Below are positions 16,922-26,055 of a DNA stretch of 64,000 nt, one piece after another. The translations under genes were made by a program, and so were the position numbers. Numbering within the stretch: position 1 is the first letter of the stretch; each line of letters starts with the position of its first letter. Where the stretch lies: positions 1,302,001-1,366,000 of the forward strand of contig NZ_UGPW01000001.1 of NCBI RefSeq assembly GCF_900453105.1, written 5' to 3'. This DNA is from Moraxella ovis (GTDB taxonomy: Bacteria > Pseudomonadota > Gammaproteobacteria > Pseudomonadales > Moraxellaceae). Under the pieces are notes generated by a model. It was not told the origin of the DNA. It saw only the letters and a program-made list of their open reading frames with translations, and ran no database searches.

Positions 16922-18493
16922 CTATTCTGTGCCAAATTCCTTACGCTTATTGGCAAAAAATCTATCCAGCCTATCCATCGCATCTTCCAAATCTATCAAA
17001 TTGGGCAGAAATACGACCCTAAAATGGTCTGGCTTATCCCAATTAAAGCCCGTACCCTGCACCATTAAGACTTTTTCTTGAATCAATAAATCCATCATGA
17101 ATTTCATGTCATTTTGGATGGGATAGACATCAAGGTCAATCTTGGCAAAACAGTAAAACGCCCCTTGCGGTTTGGTGCAGCTAATGCCCTTAATGGCATT
17201 TAAGCGAGAGACCGCCATCTCACGTTGTTTGTACAGTCGCCCTGTCGGTGCGGTCAACTCCTGCATGGACTGATAACCACCCATTGCCGTCTGTATGGCG
17301 TACTGAGCAGGCACATTGGCACACAGTCGCATACTGGCGAGCATGGTCAAGCCTTCTATAAAGTCGCCAGCATGGTCTTTTTTGCCCGACAACATGACCC
17401 AGCCTGAGCGATAGCCTGCAATGCGGTGTGATTTTGACAAGCCATTAAAGGTTAAAACCAGCGTCTTATCGGTAATCGTACACATGGGCGTATGCACAGC
17501 ATCATCATACAAAATACGGTCATAAATCTCGTCTGCCATGATAACCAAGCCATGTTTTACCGCCAAATCAGCAACCTGCTCTAAGATTTCCTTGCTATAT
17601 AATGCTCCTGTGGGGTTGTTGGGGTTGATGATGACAATGGCTTTGGTTTTGTCGGTGATTTTACTCTCAATATCCGCCAAATCAGGGTGCCAGTTGCCTT
17701 CTTCCACACAGCGATAATGCACCGCCCTGCCCCCTGCTAGGTTGGTGGACGCTGTCCACAGCGGATAATCAGGCATGGGAATAAGCACTTCATCGCCGTC
17801 ATCAAGCAGGGCTTGCAAGGTCATGACGATAAGCTCCGACACGCCATTGCCGATATACACATCATTGACATCGGTCGCTGACAGCAGTCCTTTGGCTTGA
17901 TAATATTGCAAGATTGCCTTGCGAGCTGAGAAAATCCCCTTAGAATCTGAGTAGCCAGACGCATTTTGCAAGTTCATCGCCACGTCTTGCACAATCTCAT
18001 CGGGGGGCAACAGCCCAAACGGTTCAGGATTGCCGATGTTGAGTTTGATGATACGCTGACCTTCGGCTTCCATGCGGTTGGCGGTTTGCAAAAGTTCGCC
18101 CCGAATGTCATAGCAGACGTTGGCAAGTTTGGCAGATTTTTTTAAAGGTTTCATGAGGGATACCTTGTGAGAATGGTTGTGTGAATTTGGTAAATTATCT
18201 TGTAAATCAATCTCTTGACTGGCATTATTGACGATTGGATTTACCGATACATTACCTGTCAAAAGATAATTTTCAGTCGTGCCTAGCACTTGGGCGACTA
18301 TGGGGAGCTTGCTACTTGTGATACCATTTTTATCGCATTCCCAATTGGCAATCGCTCCACGACTGACGGACGCACCGTGGGCGTTTAGCTTATCGGCTAG
18401 GGCTTGGGCGGATAATCCTAAGGATTTGCGGAGCTGTTTTAGGCGTTCGCCTTGCGTGGTGGGCGTATTTGGTGGGTGGGTGTCGTTGGTCAT
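16922..18493 (-). CDS. Fusion of HTH (Cro/C1-type) domain with AlaA-like aminotransferase
   Basis: 523 residues from the ATG at 18493; a TTG start at 18520 would run through the operator-like palindrome. Residues about 12-70 (GERLKQLRKSLGLSAQAL...SRGAIANWE) are an XRE-family helix-turn-helix. After a linker, residues from about 115 (MKPLKKSAKLANVCYDIRGE) to the end are a full class I PLP aminotransferase very like E. coli AlaA, the glutamate-pyruvate transaminase. It has INPNNPTGALYS, the aspartate in IMADEIYDRI and the PLP lysine in FNGLSKSHRIAGYRSGW. The order is inverted relative to MocR regulators, which use GntR-type HTH. The enzyme may regulate its own gene through the palindrome at 18500. 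Confident in both domains. Confidence 0.92.
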   Translation of the reverse strand: MTNDTHPPNTPTTQGERLKQLRKSLGLSAQALADKLNAHGASVSRGAIANWECDKNGITSSKLPIVAQVLGTTENYLLTGNVSVNPIVNNASQEIDLQDNLPNSHNHSHKVSLMKPLKKSAKLANVCYDIRGELLQTANRMEAEGQRIIKLNIGNPEPFGLLPPDEIVQDVAMNLQNASGYSDSKGIFSARKAILQYYQAKGLLSATDVNDVYIGNGVSELIVMTLQALLDDGDEVLIPMPDYPLWTASTNLAGGRAVHYRCVEEGNWHPDLADIESKITDKTKAIVIINPNNPTGALYSKEILEQVADLAVKHGLVIMADEIYDRILYDDAVHTPMCTITDKTLVLTFNGLSKSHRIAGYRSGWVMLSGKKDHAGDFIEGLTMLASMRLCANVPAQYAIQTAMGGYQSMQELTAPTGRLYKQREMAVSRLNAIKGISCTKPQGAFYCFAKIDLDVYPIQNDMKFMMDLLIQEKVLMVQGTGFNWDKPDHFRVVFLPNLIDLEDAMDRLDRFFANKRKEFGTE

Positions 18494-18499
18494 GGCGGT

Positions 18500-18522
18500 A
18501 ATTGCAAGTAAAAGTTGCAATT
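18500..18522. promoter_or_regulatory. Perfect palindrome upstream of the HTH-aminotransferase, likely operator
   Basis: Arms AATTGCAA and TTGCAATT, separated by 7 bases, end seven bases before the start codon. An 8-base-arm, 23-base symmetrical site is typical for a dimeric Cro/C1-type regulator, and the adjacent gene encodes such a domain. Autorepression is the simple reading; binding is not shown. Confidence 0.6.
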
Positions 18523-18720
18523 ATCATACAAGGCTTCGAATGGTTTTGCAAGAGAATTTTAAAGGCATGAATTTAACAAGCACTATTCTGATTGAACTTC
18601 ACCCCACCCACACAAATTTAGATAAATTAGATTTGCCTCATGCTTGTATTTGTACCAAACCCACCCCATTCAATATCAAGATTAAAAACTCAAACTCTGA
18701 CCTACTTATAAGGAAAATCC

Positions 18721-19146
18721 ATGCCCTTACCCGACCATAGCCTTAGCCCCGATGAAATTGCCCAATTAACTGAACAAGATTGGCAAAATCGCCTAACCGC
18801 TGACGAATATTACGTCTTACGCCAAAAAGGCACCGAGCGACCTTTTGCCGGCTTATATACCGATGTGTTTGAAACTGGTGTGTATCGTTGTAAGGGCTGT
18901 AATGCCAAGCTCTTTGACAGCGATAGCAAATACCACTCAGGCTGTGGCTGGCCCAGCTTTGATAAGACAATTAATGACACCGTGCTGACTGAGACACTGG
19001 ATTTATCTCACGGCATGAGACGTATTGAAGTTACTTGCAGCAACTGCGGCGGGCATTTGGGACACGTTTTTCCTGATGGTCCAAGAGAGACGACAGGCAT
19101 GAGATATTGCATCAACTCAATCGCCATTGATTTTGAACCCAATTAA
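18721..19146 (+). CDS. msrB: Peptide-methionine (R)-S-oxide reductase
   Basis: 141 residues. It repairs the R form of methionine sulfoxide. Zinc is held by C57, C60, C106 and C109 (RCKGC and TCSNCGGHLGHVF). The catalytic Cys is C130 in RYCIN, and C75 in HSGCGWPSF could act in recycling. AAGGAAAATCC precedes the ATG. gpx follows after 33 bases in the same direction, forming a small oxidative-damage unit. No signal peptide, so cytoplasmic. Confidence 0.96.
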   Translation: MPLPDHSLSPDEIAQLTEQDWQNRLTADEYYVLRQKGTERPFAGLYTDVFETGVYRCKGCNAKLFDSDSKYHSGCGWPSFDKTINDTVLTETLDLSHGMRRIEVTCSNCGGHLGHVFPDGPRETTGMRYCINSIAIDFEPN

Positions 19147-19179
19147 CACCAATCACTTGCAATCAGCTTGGAGATTTTT

Positions 19180-19659
19180 ATGTCTAGCATCTATGAATTT
19201 AGCGCCAATGATTTGACTGGTAATGTCGTACATTTTAAGGGTTTTGAAGGTAAGGTTTTGCTTATCGTCAATACTGCAAGCAAATGCGGCTTTACACCGC
19301 AATTTGCAGGCTTGCAAGAATTGCACACCAAATACCACGATAAGGGCTTAGTCGTGATCGGCTTTCCTTGCAATCAATTCGGCGCACAGGAGCCTCACGA
19401 AGGCGCAGAGATTGGCGAGTTCTGTCAAAAGAACTACGGCGTGGACTTTTTAATGATGGATAAAGTAGATGTGAACGGCGATCACGCCCATCCAATTTTT
19501 GATTTTCTAAAGCATGAGCAAGGTGGCATCTTAACCGATGCGATCAAGTGGAATTTTACCAAATTCTTGGTTGGTCGTGACGGTAAAGTGCTGGATCGTT
19601 ACGCACCGACCACCAAGCCACAAGACTTAGAAAAAGACATCGAGGCAGCTTTGGCGTAG
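19180..19659 (+). CDS. gpx: Glutathione peroxidase family protein (Cys type)
   Basis: 159 residues from the ATG at 19180, served by GGAG at 19170-19173; an upstream in-frame TTG is inside the ribosome site. The catalytic Cys is C36 in NTASKCGFTPQF. The partner Gln is in GFPCNQFGAQEP and the Trp/Asn in KWNFTKFLV. The protein lacks selenocysteine. Such bacterial proteins usually use thioredoxin and have the second Cys in FPCNQF. It detoxifies peroxides. It shares a transcription unit with msrB. No clear terminator, only an AT-rich tail. Confidence 0.94.
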   Translation: MSSIYEFSANDLTGNVVHFKGFEGKVLLIVNTASKCGFTPQFAGLQELHTKYHDKGLVVIGFPCNQFGAQEPHEGAEIGEFCQKNYGVDFLMMDKVDVNGDHAHPIFDFLKHEQGGILTDAIKWNFTKFLVGRDGKVLDRYAPTTKPQDLEKDIEAALA

Positions 19660-19728
19660 TTTTATTTTTTAAAATTATTTTAAAATCAATATTTTACATA
19701 AAATTTTAAAATTTTTTGAAAAAAGTAT

Positions 19729-19756
19729 TTGACACCCTGTCAAAAATCTATATAAT
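19729..19756 (+). promoter_or_regulatory. Strong promoter for the tRNA pair
   Basis: TTGACA (19729-19734) and TATAAT (19751-19756), both perfect consensus, are separated by 16 bases. The GC-rich ACGCACC after the -10 resembles stringent-control discriminators of stable RNA promoters. Confidence 0.88.
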
Positions 19757-19818
19757 ACGCACCACAACGAACGAACACGGTAGCGATAAGTTACTTAGTT
19801 CGAAAGTTAAAAGAACAT

Positions 19819-19894
19819 GGGCGGTTAGCTCAGTTGGTAGAGCGTCTGCCTTACAAGCAGAGGGTCAGCGGTTCGAATCCGTTACCGCCCACCA
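19819..19894 (+). tRNA. tRNA-Val (anticodon UAC)
   Basis: The cloverleaf starts GGGCGGT and closes ACCGCCC with discriminator A and encoded CCA. The anticodon stem TCTGC/GCAGA encloses loop CTTACAA, giving UAC. The T-loop is GGTTCGAATCC. Five bases separate it from tRNA-Asp, so both come from one transcript. Confidence 0.97.
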
Positions 19895-19899
19895 TGTTC

Positions 19900-19976
19900 G
19901 CAGCGGTAGTTCAGTTGGTTAGAATACCGGCCTGTCACGCCGGGGGTCGCGGGTTCGAGTCCCGTCCGCTGCGCCA
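19900..19976 (+). tRNA. tRNA-Asp (anticodon GUC)
   Basis: Acceptor GCAGCGG pairs with CCGCTGC, discriminator G, encoded CCA. Anticodon stem CCGGC/GCCGG encloses CTGTCAC, giving GUC. Part of the Val-Asp tandem. Confidence 0.97.
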
Positions 19977-19986
19977 TTATTCAAGA

Positions 19987-20020
19987 AACTCCAAATCTTC
20001 GGATTTGGAGTTTTTTTATT
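19987..20020 (+). terminator. Terminator of the tRNA operon
   Basis: ACTCCAAATC, tetraloop TTCG, GATTTGGAGT and then TTTTTTATT. Perfect 10-base stem, stable UUCG loop and long U-tract. Confidence 0.95.
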
Positions 20021-20104
20021 ATTTAACACCTCCTTTTGCTCGTTATTGAGCTTACTAATTATGCTATAATACCATTTTTTCAGCCATCTATTAAGACAGC
20101 TAAC

Positions 20105-21625
20105 ATGAGTGTTCAAACCTTTAATCCCAAAAACCCCAATCCCAATCTTAGTCCCAGTGAAGTTGGCTATCACCACAAAGCCAACCACAACCAAAACCGC
20201 ACCCTAGAAGAGTCGGCAAGTCTGATGCAGATTACTGAGCCTAGTGGCGGTTTATCCAGTGAGATTGTCAAAACGCCCAAAGTCGGGTTTGTATCCTTAG
20301 GTTGTCCCAAGGCACTGGTGGACAGTGAGCGGATTATTACCGAACTTACTCGTGAGGGCTACCAAGTCGCCAAGGATTATGACGGGGCGGATCTTGTGGT
20401 GGTAAACACCTGCGGATTTATTGAATCTGCCGTCCAAGAAAGCCTTGATGCCATTGGCGAGGCAATCACCAAAAACGGCAAGGTCATCGTAACAGGCTGT
20501 TTGGGTAAAGATGCCGAAAAAATCCGCACCATGCACCCTGCCGTATTGACGGTAACAGGGGCTCATGCCTATGATGAAGTGGTCAAAGCGGTAACGCACC
20601 ATGTGCCAAAACCTGCCAAATCAAAGACTTATGACCCCAAAATCGACCTTATCAATGACGCAGGCGTGAAGCTGACCCCTGCCCATTATGCGTATGTCAA
20701 AATCAGTGAAGGCTGTAATCATCGCTGTACTTTTTGTATCATTCCGTCCTTGCGTGGCGACTTGGTGTCTCGCACCATTGACAGCGTGATGAATGAAGCT
20801 GTTGCCCTAAAAAAAGCAGGGGTCAAAGAGCTACTTATCATCAGCCAAGACACGTCCGCTTATGGCGTGGATTTAAAATATAAAATGGCGTTTTGGCAAG
20901 GCGAACCGATAAAGACCAAGTTTTTTGATATGTGTCAAGCCTTAGCAAGGCTTGGCATTTGGGTGCGTTTGCATTATGTGTACCCTTATCCGCACGTGGA
21001 TAATGTGGTACAAATCATGGCGGACAGCATGAAAGCCAGTGGTGGTAAGGGTGGGCTACTGCCATATCTTGACATTCCCTTTCAGCACGCAAGCCCCAGT
21101 GTATTAAAGGCGATGAAACGCCCTGCCATGAGCGAAAATACCTTGGAGCGACTTGCCAAATGGCGGAAGATTTGCCCCCAGATTGTCATTCGTTCTACCT
21201 TTGTGGTGGGCTTTCCAGGGGAGACCGAAGAAGATTTTGAGTACTTGCTTGACTGGTTAAAACAAGCACGCCTTGACCGTGTGGGCTGTTTTACTTATTC
21301 AGAGATTGACGGGGCGGTAGCGAATGATTTGCCAAACCCTGTGCCAGAGCCTGTTAAGCAAGAGCGTTACGAGCGGTTTATGGCGGTCGCCCAACAAATC
21401 AGCGAAGAAAAATTGCAAGAAAAAGTCGGGCAAACGTTGGTGGTATTGGTAGATGAAATTGATACAGAAGAGAACATCGCCATTTGCCGTAGCTATGCCG
21501 ATGCCCCAGAGATTGACGGTCATGTCTATGTGGATAATATTGATGAGACAGTAAAAGTAGGGCAGTTTTTAACCGTTACCATTGATGAAGCCAGTGAGTA
21601 TGATTTGTTTGCCAGTTTTAAATAA
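20105..21625 (+). CDS. rimO: Ribosomal protein uS12 methylthiotransferase
   Basis: 506 residues from the ATG at 20105; an upstream TTG in the terminator region is unlikely. The radical-SAM enzyme adds a methylthio group to Asp88 of S12. The N-terminal UPF0004 domain begins [19 protein letters not shown] with three conserved Cys. The radical-SAM motif is [13 protein letters not shown] (C-x3-C-x2-C). A TRAM domain closes the protein ([10 protein letters not shown]...[12 protein letters not shown]). About 60 extra hydrophilic residues precede the first domain compared with E. coli RimO. Ends at a clear terminator. Confidence 0.95.
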   Translation: MSVQTFNPKNPNPNLSPSEVGYHHKANHNQNRTLEESASLMQITEPSGGLSSEIVKTPKVGFVSLGCPKALVDSERIITELTREGYQVAKDYDGADLVVVNTCGFIESAVQESLDAIGEAITKNGKVIVTGCLGKDAEKIRTMHPAVLTVTGAHAYDEVVKAVTHHVPKPAKSKTYDPKIDLINDAGVKLTPAHYAYVKISEGCNHRCTFCIIPSLRGDLVSRTIDSVMNEAVALKKAGVKELLIISQDTSAYGVDLKYKMAFWQGEPIKTKFFDMCQALARLGIWVRLHYVYPYPHVDNVVQIMADSMKASGGKGGLLPYLDIPFQHASPSVLKAMKRPAMSENTLERLAKWRKICPQIVIRSTFVVGFPGETEEDFEYLLDWLKQARLDRVGCFTYSEIDGAVANDLPNPVPEPVKQERYERFMAVAQQISEEKLQEKVGQTLVVLVDEIDTEENIAICRSYADAPEIDGHVYVDNIDETVKVGQFLTVTIDEASEYDLFASFK

Positions 21626-21626
21626 T

Positions 21627-21666
21627 AAAATAAGCCCTAAATACTGTTTTAGGGCTTATTTTTATT
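21627..21666 (+). terminator. Terminator of rimO
   Basis: AATAAGCCCTAAA, short loop, TTTTAGGGCTTATT followed by TTTATT. Strong stem and U-tract, directly after the rimO stop. Confidence 0.9.
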
Positions 21667-21800
21667 GCTTGCATTTATCAAAATATGCAAAGCAAAGACT
21701 TTGGGTGCATCAACTCAATTTAAATCAAAAATCCTGCACTACATAAATAAAAAATGGTAAAATAATTCAATTTATCGATATATTAGCAAGGAACACTCTC

Positions 21801-22424
21801 ATGGTACTCATGATTGATAATTTTTGCAGTTTTACTTATAACATCGTACAGTATTTTGGAGAATTACAACAAGACATCAAGGTATTTCGTAATAACGAAA
21901 TTACCCTAGATGAGATTCGCGCACTGTCACCCAAGGCCATTATCTTAGGCCCTGGTCCTTGTAGCCCAACCGAGGCAGGTGTGACATTGCCGATTTTGGC
22001 TGAATTTAGCGGTCAGATCCCGATCCTAGGTGTCTGCCTAGGTCATCAAGCGATCGGGCAGGCTTTTGGTGGTGATGTGGTTCGCGCAGGTGAGGTCATG
22101 CATGGCAGATTATCACCTATTTATCATCATGATCAGGGAGTGTTTAGCGATCTACCAAGCCCATTTGATGCCACGCGCTACCACTCACTTGTCATCGACA
22201 GAAACACCCTGCCCGACTGCCTAGAGATCACCGCGTGGACTCAGAATTCTGATGGCTCAATGGAAGAGATCATGGGTGTTCGTCATAAGACATTAGATGT
22301 AGAGGGTGTTCAATTCCACCCAGAATCTATCCTAAGCGAGCACGGCTATCAGCTGTTTAATAATTTTTTGGTACGCTGCGGCCTTGCCAAGCTAAGCAAC
22401 GACAACCTACCACAAGTCGCCTAA
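21801..22424 (+). CDS. trpG: Anthranilate synthase amidotransferase component
   Basis: 207 residues, class I glutamine amidotransferase. It supplies ammonia to TrpE (not in this window) for anthranilate. Nucleophile C79 in [17 protein letters not shown], and the His/Glu pair in [19 protein letters not shown] precedes the ATG. Followed by trpD (32 bases) and trpC (29 bases): the split trpGDC arrangement of Moraxellaceae and Pseudomonas. It could also serve PabB, as TrpG does in several of these bacteria. Confidence 0.95.
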   Translation: MVLMIDNFCSFTYNIVQYFGELQQDIKVFRNNEITLDEIRALSPKAIILGPGPCSPTEAGVTLPILAEFSGQIPILGVCLGHQAIGQAFGGDVVRAGEVMHGRLSPIYHHDQGVFSDLPSPFDATRYHSLVIDRNTLPDCLEITAWTQNSDGSMEEIMGVRHKTLDVEGVQFHPESILSEHGYQLFNNFLVRCGLAKLSNDNLPQVA

Positions 22425-22456
22425 GCCATAGACAACGAATACAGTAAGGATGGATA

Positions 22457-23539
22457 ATGATTAACTTAAATAATATTAATACGCTTAGCGATGATGAGAT
22501 CGGTCAATTTTTAAGCCAAACGTTAAATACATTATTACAAGGCAAAAACCTAGACAGCGACACCATGCAGGGCGTAATGCTTGCCATCATGCATGGACGT
22601 TGCCCAGATGCACTGATGGGTGCCATCTTGGTGGCGCTACGCATCAAGGGCGAGAGCATTGATGAGATTACCGCCGCCGCCGCCGTGATGAGAAGACTGG
22701 CACATAACATCACATTAGATGATCTGACAAATGTGGTCGATATCGTGGGAACAGGTGGCGATGGCGCCAATCTATTTAACGTATCAACAGCAGCCACGTT
22801 CGTGGTATCCGCCAGTGGCGTTAAGGTCGCCAAGCACGGCAATCGCGGCGTCTCCACCAAGTCAGGCTCTTCAGACCTACTACAAACGCTTGGCGTACGT
22901 CTCGACTTGACCAATGACGAGATCATTCGCTGCATTCAAGAACAGCAATTAGGATTCTTATTCGCGCCCAACCATCATAAAGCCATGCGTCATGCCGTTG
23001 GTGTCCGCCAGCAGCTAAAAGCTCGTACGATCTTCAACGTCTTAGGCCCATTAACAAACCCTGCTGGTGTGGTTAATTCGGTCATCGGTGTATTTGATCA
23101 GTCTCTATGCGAACCGCTTGCCCACGCTCTAAAGAACCTTGGTTCAAAGCACGCAATTGTTGTGCATTCAGCCGATGGATTAGATGAATTTAGCTTGGCG
23201 GACGATAGTTTTGTGAGCGAACTAAAAGATGGCGTGGTTAGCAGTAACACCATCAGCCCTCGAGATGTCGGCATTGAACCACAAAGCCTTGACGGGCTAG
23301 ATGTATCATCTTCCAAAGATAGCCTAGAGCTCATCACCGCCGCCCTATCAGGGGCAAGCGATGATCAGCGCATCAAAAAAGCCCAAGATATCATTGCACT
23401 AAATTCAGGCGCAGCCATCTATGTCTCAGGCAAGGCAGACACCCTACAATCAGGCGTACAGATTGCCAAAGATACCATCGGCAGTGGCGCAGCATTAACC
23501 AAAATGCGTGAATTTGCCAAGTTTACCCAATCTTTATAA
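22457..23539 (+). CDS. trpD: Anthranilate phosphoribosyltransferase
   Basis: 360 residues. It transfers phosphoribose from PRPP to anthranilate, the second step of tryptophan synthesis. The PRPP-binding segment is DIVGTGGDGANLFNVST, followed by KHGNRGVSTKSGSSDLL. RTIFNVLGPLTNPA is also typical. Second gene of trpGDC, preceded by AAGGATGG. Confidence 0.97.
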   Translation: MINLNNINTLSDDEIGQFLSQTLNTLLQGKNLDSDTMQGVMLAIMHGRCPDALMGAILVALRIKGESIDEITAAAAVMRRLAHNITLDDLTNVVDIVGTGGDGANLFNVSTAATFVVSASGVKVAKHGNRGVSTKSGSSDLLQTLGVRLDLTNDEIIRCIQEQQLGFLFAPNHHKAMRHAVGVRQQLKARTIFNVLGPLTNPAGVVNSVIGVFDQSLCEPLAHALKNLGSKHAIVVHSADGLDEFSLADDSFVSELKDGVVSSNTISPRDVGIEPQSLDGLDVSSSKDSLELITAALSGASDDQRIKKAQDIIALNSGAAIYVSGKADTLQSGVQIAKDTIGSGAALTKMREFAKFTQSL

Positions 23540-23568
23540 TCTTATAAAACCATACATCAGGAATAATC

Positions 23569-24405
23569 ATGACAAGTTCGAGTACGCCAAGCATCCTCCA
23601 AAAAATCGTCACCACCAAGCATGAAGAAATCGCCGCCGCCAAGGCTTTGGTGAGCCAAGATGAACTCATCAGGCTTATTCGCCTTAATAACGACAAGCCA
23701 AGAGGCTTTGCCAATACCCTACGCGCTGTCAATACTACAGAAGGCAAGATTGGCGTCATCAGCGAAATCAAACAAGCCAGCCCATCAAAGGGCGTCATCT
23801 GTCAGAATTTCAATGCTGTCGATGCCGCCAAAGGCTATGAACAAGCAGGTGCAACATGCCTATCTGTACTGACCGATCGACAGTATTTTAAAGGTCATGA
23901 TCACTACATGATCAAAGCCAGAAATGTCACAAACTTACCCGTCCTGCGTAAAGATTTTATGGTGGATGAATACCACATCTACGAAAGCCGCGCCTTAGGC
24001 GCTGACTGCATTCTGCTGATCATGGCATGCCTAGATGACGAGACGGTTGCTCATCTACACAAGATCGCCATTGATCTGGGTATGGATGTACTGATCGAGA
24101 TTCACACCCAGCAAGAGCTAGAACGCGCACTTAAATTGCCCAAATCTACCCACAACATTTACGGTATCAACAACCGCGATCTGAATACTTTTAAGGTGGA
24201 TTTGGCGCATAGCATTCGTCTGTGCGAGCAGCTTTTTGCTGCATTGGGTGATGATGCTCTCGTGGTCAGCGAAAGCGGCATCAATGATGCCAATGACATT
24301 CATCTGATGCAAAAGAACAACATCCATCATTTCTTGATTGGTGAACAGTTCATGAAGACAGATGATGCTGGTGCAGCATTGGCAGAGCTACTAAGAAGCA
24401 TTTAA
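23569..24405 (+). CDS. trpC: Indole-3-glycerol-phosphate synthase
   Basis: 278 residues, TIM barrel. It closes the indole ring in tryptophan synthesis. Key segments: SEIKQASPSKGVI with the catalytic Lys, LRKDFMVDEYHIYE, YGINNRDLNTFKVDL and SESGINDANDI. No TrpF fusion. AGGAATAATC precedes the ATG. It ends 14 bases before an unusually long perfect hairpin. Confidence 0.97.
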   Translation: MTSSSTPSILQKIVTTKHEEIAAAKALVSQDELIRLIRLNNDKPRGFANTLRAVNTTEGKIGVISEIKQASPSKGVICQNFNAVDAAKGYEQAGATCLSVLTDRQYFKGHDHYMIKARNVTNLPVLRKDFMVDEYHIYESRALGADCILLIMACLDDETVAHLHKIAIDLGMDVLIEIHTQQELERALKLPKSTHNIYGINNRDLNTFKVDLAHSIRLCEQLFAALGDDALVVSESGINDANDIHLMQKNNIHHFLIGEQFMKTDDAGAALAELLRSI

Positions 24406-24419
24406 CGCATTAATGATTT

Positions 24420-24471
24420 AACCCGCCCAACAAAAGCGAATGGCGAGCCATTCGCTTTTGTTGGGCGGGTT
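24420..24471. terminator. 52-base perfect hairpin between trpC and marC
   Basis: A 24-base arm, loop CGAG and a perfect complementary 24-base arm, from AACCCGCCC to GGGCGGGTT. It lies between convergent genes and overlaps the marC stop codon (24470-24472), so it probably stops both transcripts. There is no U-tract on either side (AATTTAATA and TAAATCATT), unlike the other terminators in this window. Confidence 0.7.
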
Positions 24472-25099
24472 AATTTAATAAATCAGGAAAGATTGTTCTA
24501 AGTCCACTCACCAAGATCTCAACCGCCACTGCCGCAAGCAGCATACCCATGATACGACTTAGAATATTCAGTCCTGTATCACCCAAGAATCGACTGATAC
24601 GCCCTGCAGCCATCAAAGACAGATAACAGAACATGCTAATGCACAGCCCTGCCACCAAGATCGTACCAATCTCAAAAGCGCTCTTGACTTGGCTGCTATA
24701 AATGATCACCGTCGAGATACCGCCAGGGCCAATCATCATGGGGATGGCCAAAGGTACGACCGCCGAGGCTGTCAGCGATGAATTCACCTCAACTTCATCC
24801 TCATTAGGTTTGACGGGATTGCCGCCGCCATTCATCATATTAATGGCAATCAAGAATACTAAGACACCGCCAGCTACTTGGAACGACCCCACCGAGATGC
24901 CTAATAACTTCAGCAAACTCTCGCCAAGCAATGTAAAAAAACAAATCGTAATCAATACGGTCAAGCAGGCGATCTGCGCAACTCGTTTGCGATCTTGCGT
25001 GGTGCAGCCATTCGTGATGCTTAAGAATAGCCCAAGTGCGCTAAATGGATTGATCAGCACCACGAATGCCAGAATAATTTTAATGAGTTCGGTGTCCAT
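24470..25099 (-). CDS. MarC-family integral membrane protein
   Basis: 209 residues with six membrane helices. The start LIKIILAFVVLINPFSALGLFLSI and the second-half repeat VPLAIPMMIGPGGISTVIIYS are characteristic of the MarC/UPF0056 family. Despite the name, MarC is not shown to give antibiotic resistance, and its substrate is unknown. Divergent from queC (151 bases between). Confidence 0.9.
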   Translation of the reverse strand: MDTELIKIILAFVVLINPFSALGLFLSITNGCTTQDRKRVAQIACLTVLITICFFTLLGESLLKLLGISVGSFQVAGGVLVFLIAINMMNGGGNPVKPNEDEVEVNSSLTASAVVPLAIPMMIGPGGISTVIIYSSQVKSAFEIGTILVAGLCISMFCYLSLMAAGRISRFLGDTGLNILSRIMGMLLAAVAVEILVSGLRTIFPDLLN

Positions 25100-25250
25100 A
25101 ATACCCTATTCGGTAATTATTTATGTCGCTATTTACATCATGAAAAAAACTAGATATTGTAGCACAATCACACCCAAAATCTTACCAAAATCCGTGTTTT
25201 TGTGCTAAAATTCTGCAAAATTTTTAATCACATATTCATCATTTTATCTT

Positions 25251-25946
25251 ATGAACAGCGATTTCAAGAACCATCACGCCATCGTACTATTCTCAGGCGG
25301 TCTAGACTCCACCACCTGCCTATACTGGGCACAAGCTAATTTTAAAGACATCATCGCCATCAGCTTTCGTTATGGTCAGCGTCACTCCAGCGAACTGATC
25401 GCCGCCACCAAAATCACCAAACAGCTCGGCGTCTCACATCGCATCATCGACATCGATATCGCTCAACTTGGCGGATCAGCCCTGACCGATCAAAACATCG
25501 ACGTGCCTAACTATGACGCTGCATCAGATGCCGTGCCTGTGACCTATGTTCCTGCGCGTAACACCATATTCTTATCATACGCATTGGCAGCCGCCGAGGT
25601 CATGCAGGCTAATTATATCGTGATCGGTGTGAGTTCTGTCGATTTCTCAGGTTATCCTGATTGCCGCCCTGACTTTATCGAAGCCTTTGAGAACCTTGCC
25701 AATCTGGCCACTGTTGCAGGGCGTGCAGGCAATCGCCTGTCTGTCGTCGCGCCGCTACAGAATCTATCCAAGGCCCAGACCTTAGAGCTTGGTCTATCTT
25801 TGGGTGTGGACTATGGCAAGACGGTGTCCTGCTATCAAGCAGACAGTGATGGGCGCGCTTGCGGTGTGTGTGATAGCTGTGCACTGCGTCGCCAGGGATT
25901 CATCGATGCAGGTGTACCTGACCCAACTCGTTATCAGAATGCATAA
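25251..25946 (+). CDS. queC: 7-cyano-7-deazaguanine synthase
   Basis: 231 residues. It converts 7-carboxy-7-deazaguanine to preQ0 with ATP and ammonia, in the queuosine pathway. The PP-loop is [16 protein letters not shown] at residues 11-26. The zinc site is the C-terminal [17 protein letters not shown] cluster. Also [17 protein letters not shown]. The window shows no other queuosine gene and no recognisable preQ1 riboswitch in the 150-base leader. Ends at a good terminator. Confidence 0.96.
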   Translation: MNSDFKNHHAIVLFSGGLDSTTCLYWAQANFKDIIAISFRYGQRHSSELIAATKITKQLGVSHRIIDIDIAQLGGSALTDQNIDVPNYDAASDAVPVTYVPARNTIFLSYALAAAEVMQANYIVIGVSSVDFSGYPDCRPDFIEAFENLANLATVAGRAGNRLSVVAPLQNLSKAQTLELGLSLGVDYGKTVSCYQADSDGRACGVCDSCALRRQGFIDAGVPDPTRYQNA

Positions 25947-25959
25947 CATCCCTTAGAAC

Positions 25960-25990
25960 GACAAATCATCTCGATTTGTCATTTTTTATT
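25960..25990 (+). terminator. Terminator of queC
   Basis: GACAAATC, loop ATCTC, GATTTGTC then ATTTTTTATT. It abuts the -35 box of the next promoter. Confidence 0.85.
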
Positions 25991-26018
25991 TGCATTTTCT
26001 CATGCAGTGTAATAAAAT
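25990..26018 (+). promoter_or_regulatory. Promoter of the SMR-TetR operon
   Basis: TTGCAT (25990-25995), 17-base spacer, TAAAAT (26013-26018). The operator-like element starts at the next base. Confidence 0.65.
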
Positions 26019-26032
26019 ACCGACCAGTTGGT
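26019..26032. promoter_or_regulatory. Candidate TetR-family operator
   Basis: ACCGAC-CA-GTTGGT is an inverted repeat with one mismatch, placed immediately after the -10 box. The core resembles GACC/GGTC-type sites of several TetR repressors (NemR-like). The second gene of the operon encodes a TetR-family protein, so autoregulated repression is likely. Binding is inferred. Confidence 0.55.
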
Positions 26033-26055
26033 TTTTTATTTGAGACATTTGCTAT

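Noticed and set aside
18279..18740. 153-codon rightward frame over the HTH domain and into msrB
   Set aside because: It is an antisense shadow of the HTH-aminotransferase gene; its second half is a non-conserved spacer.
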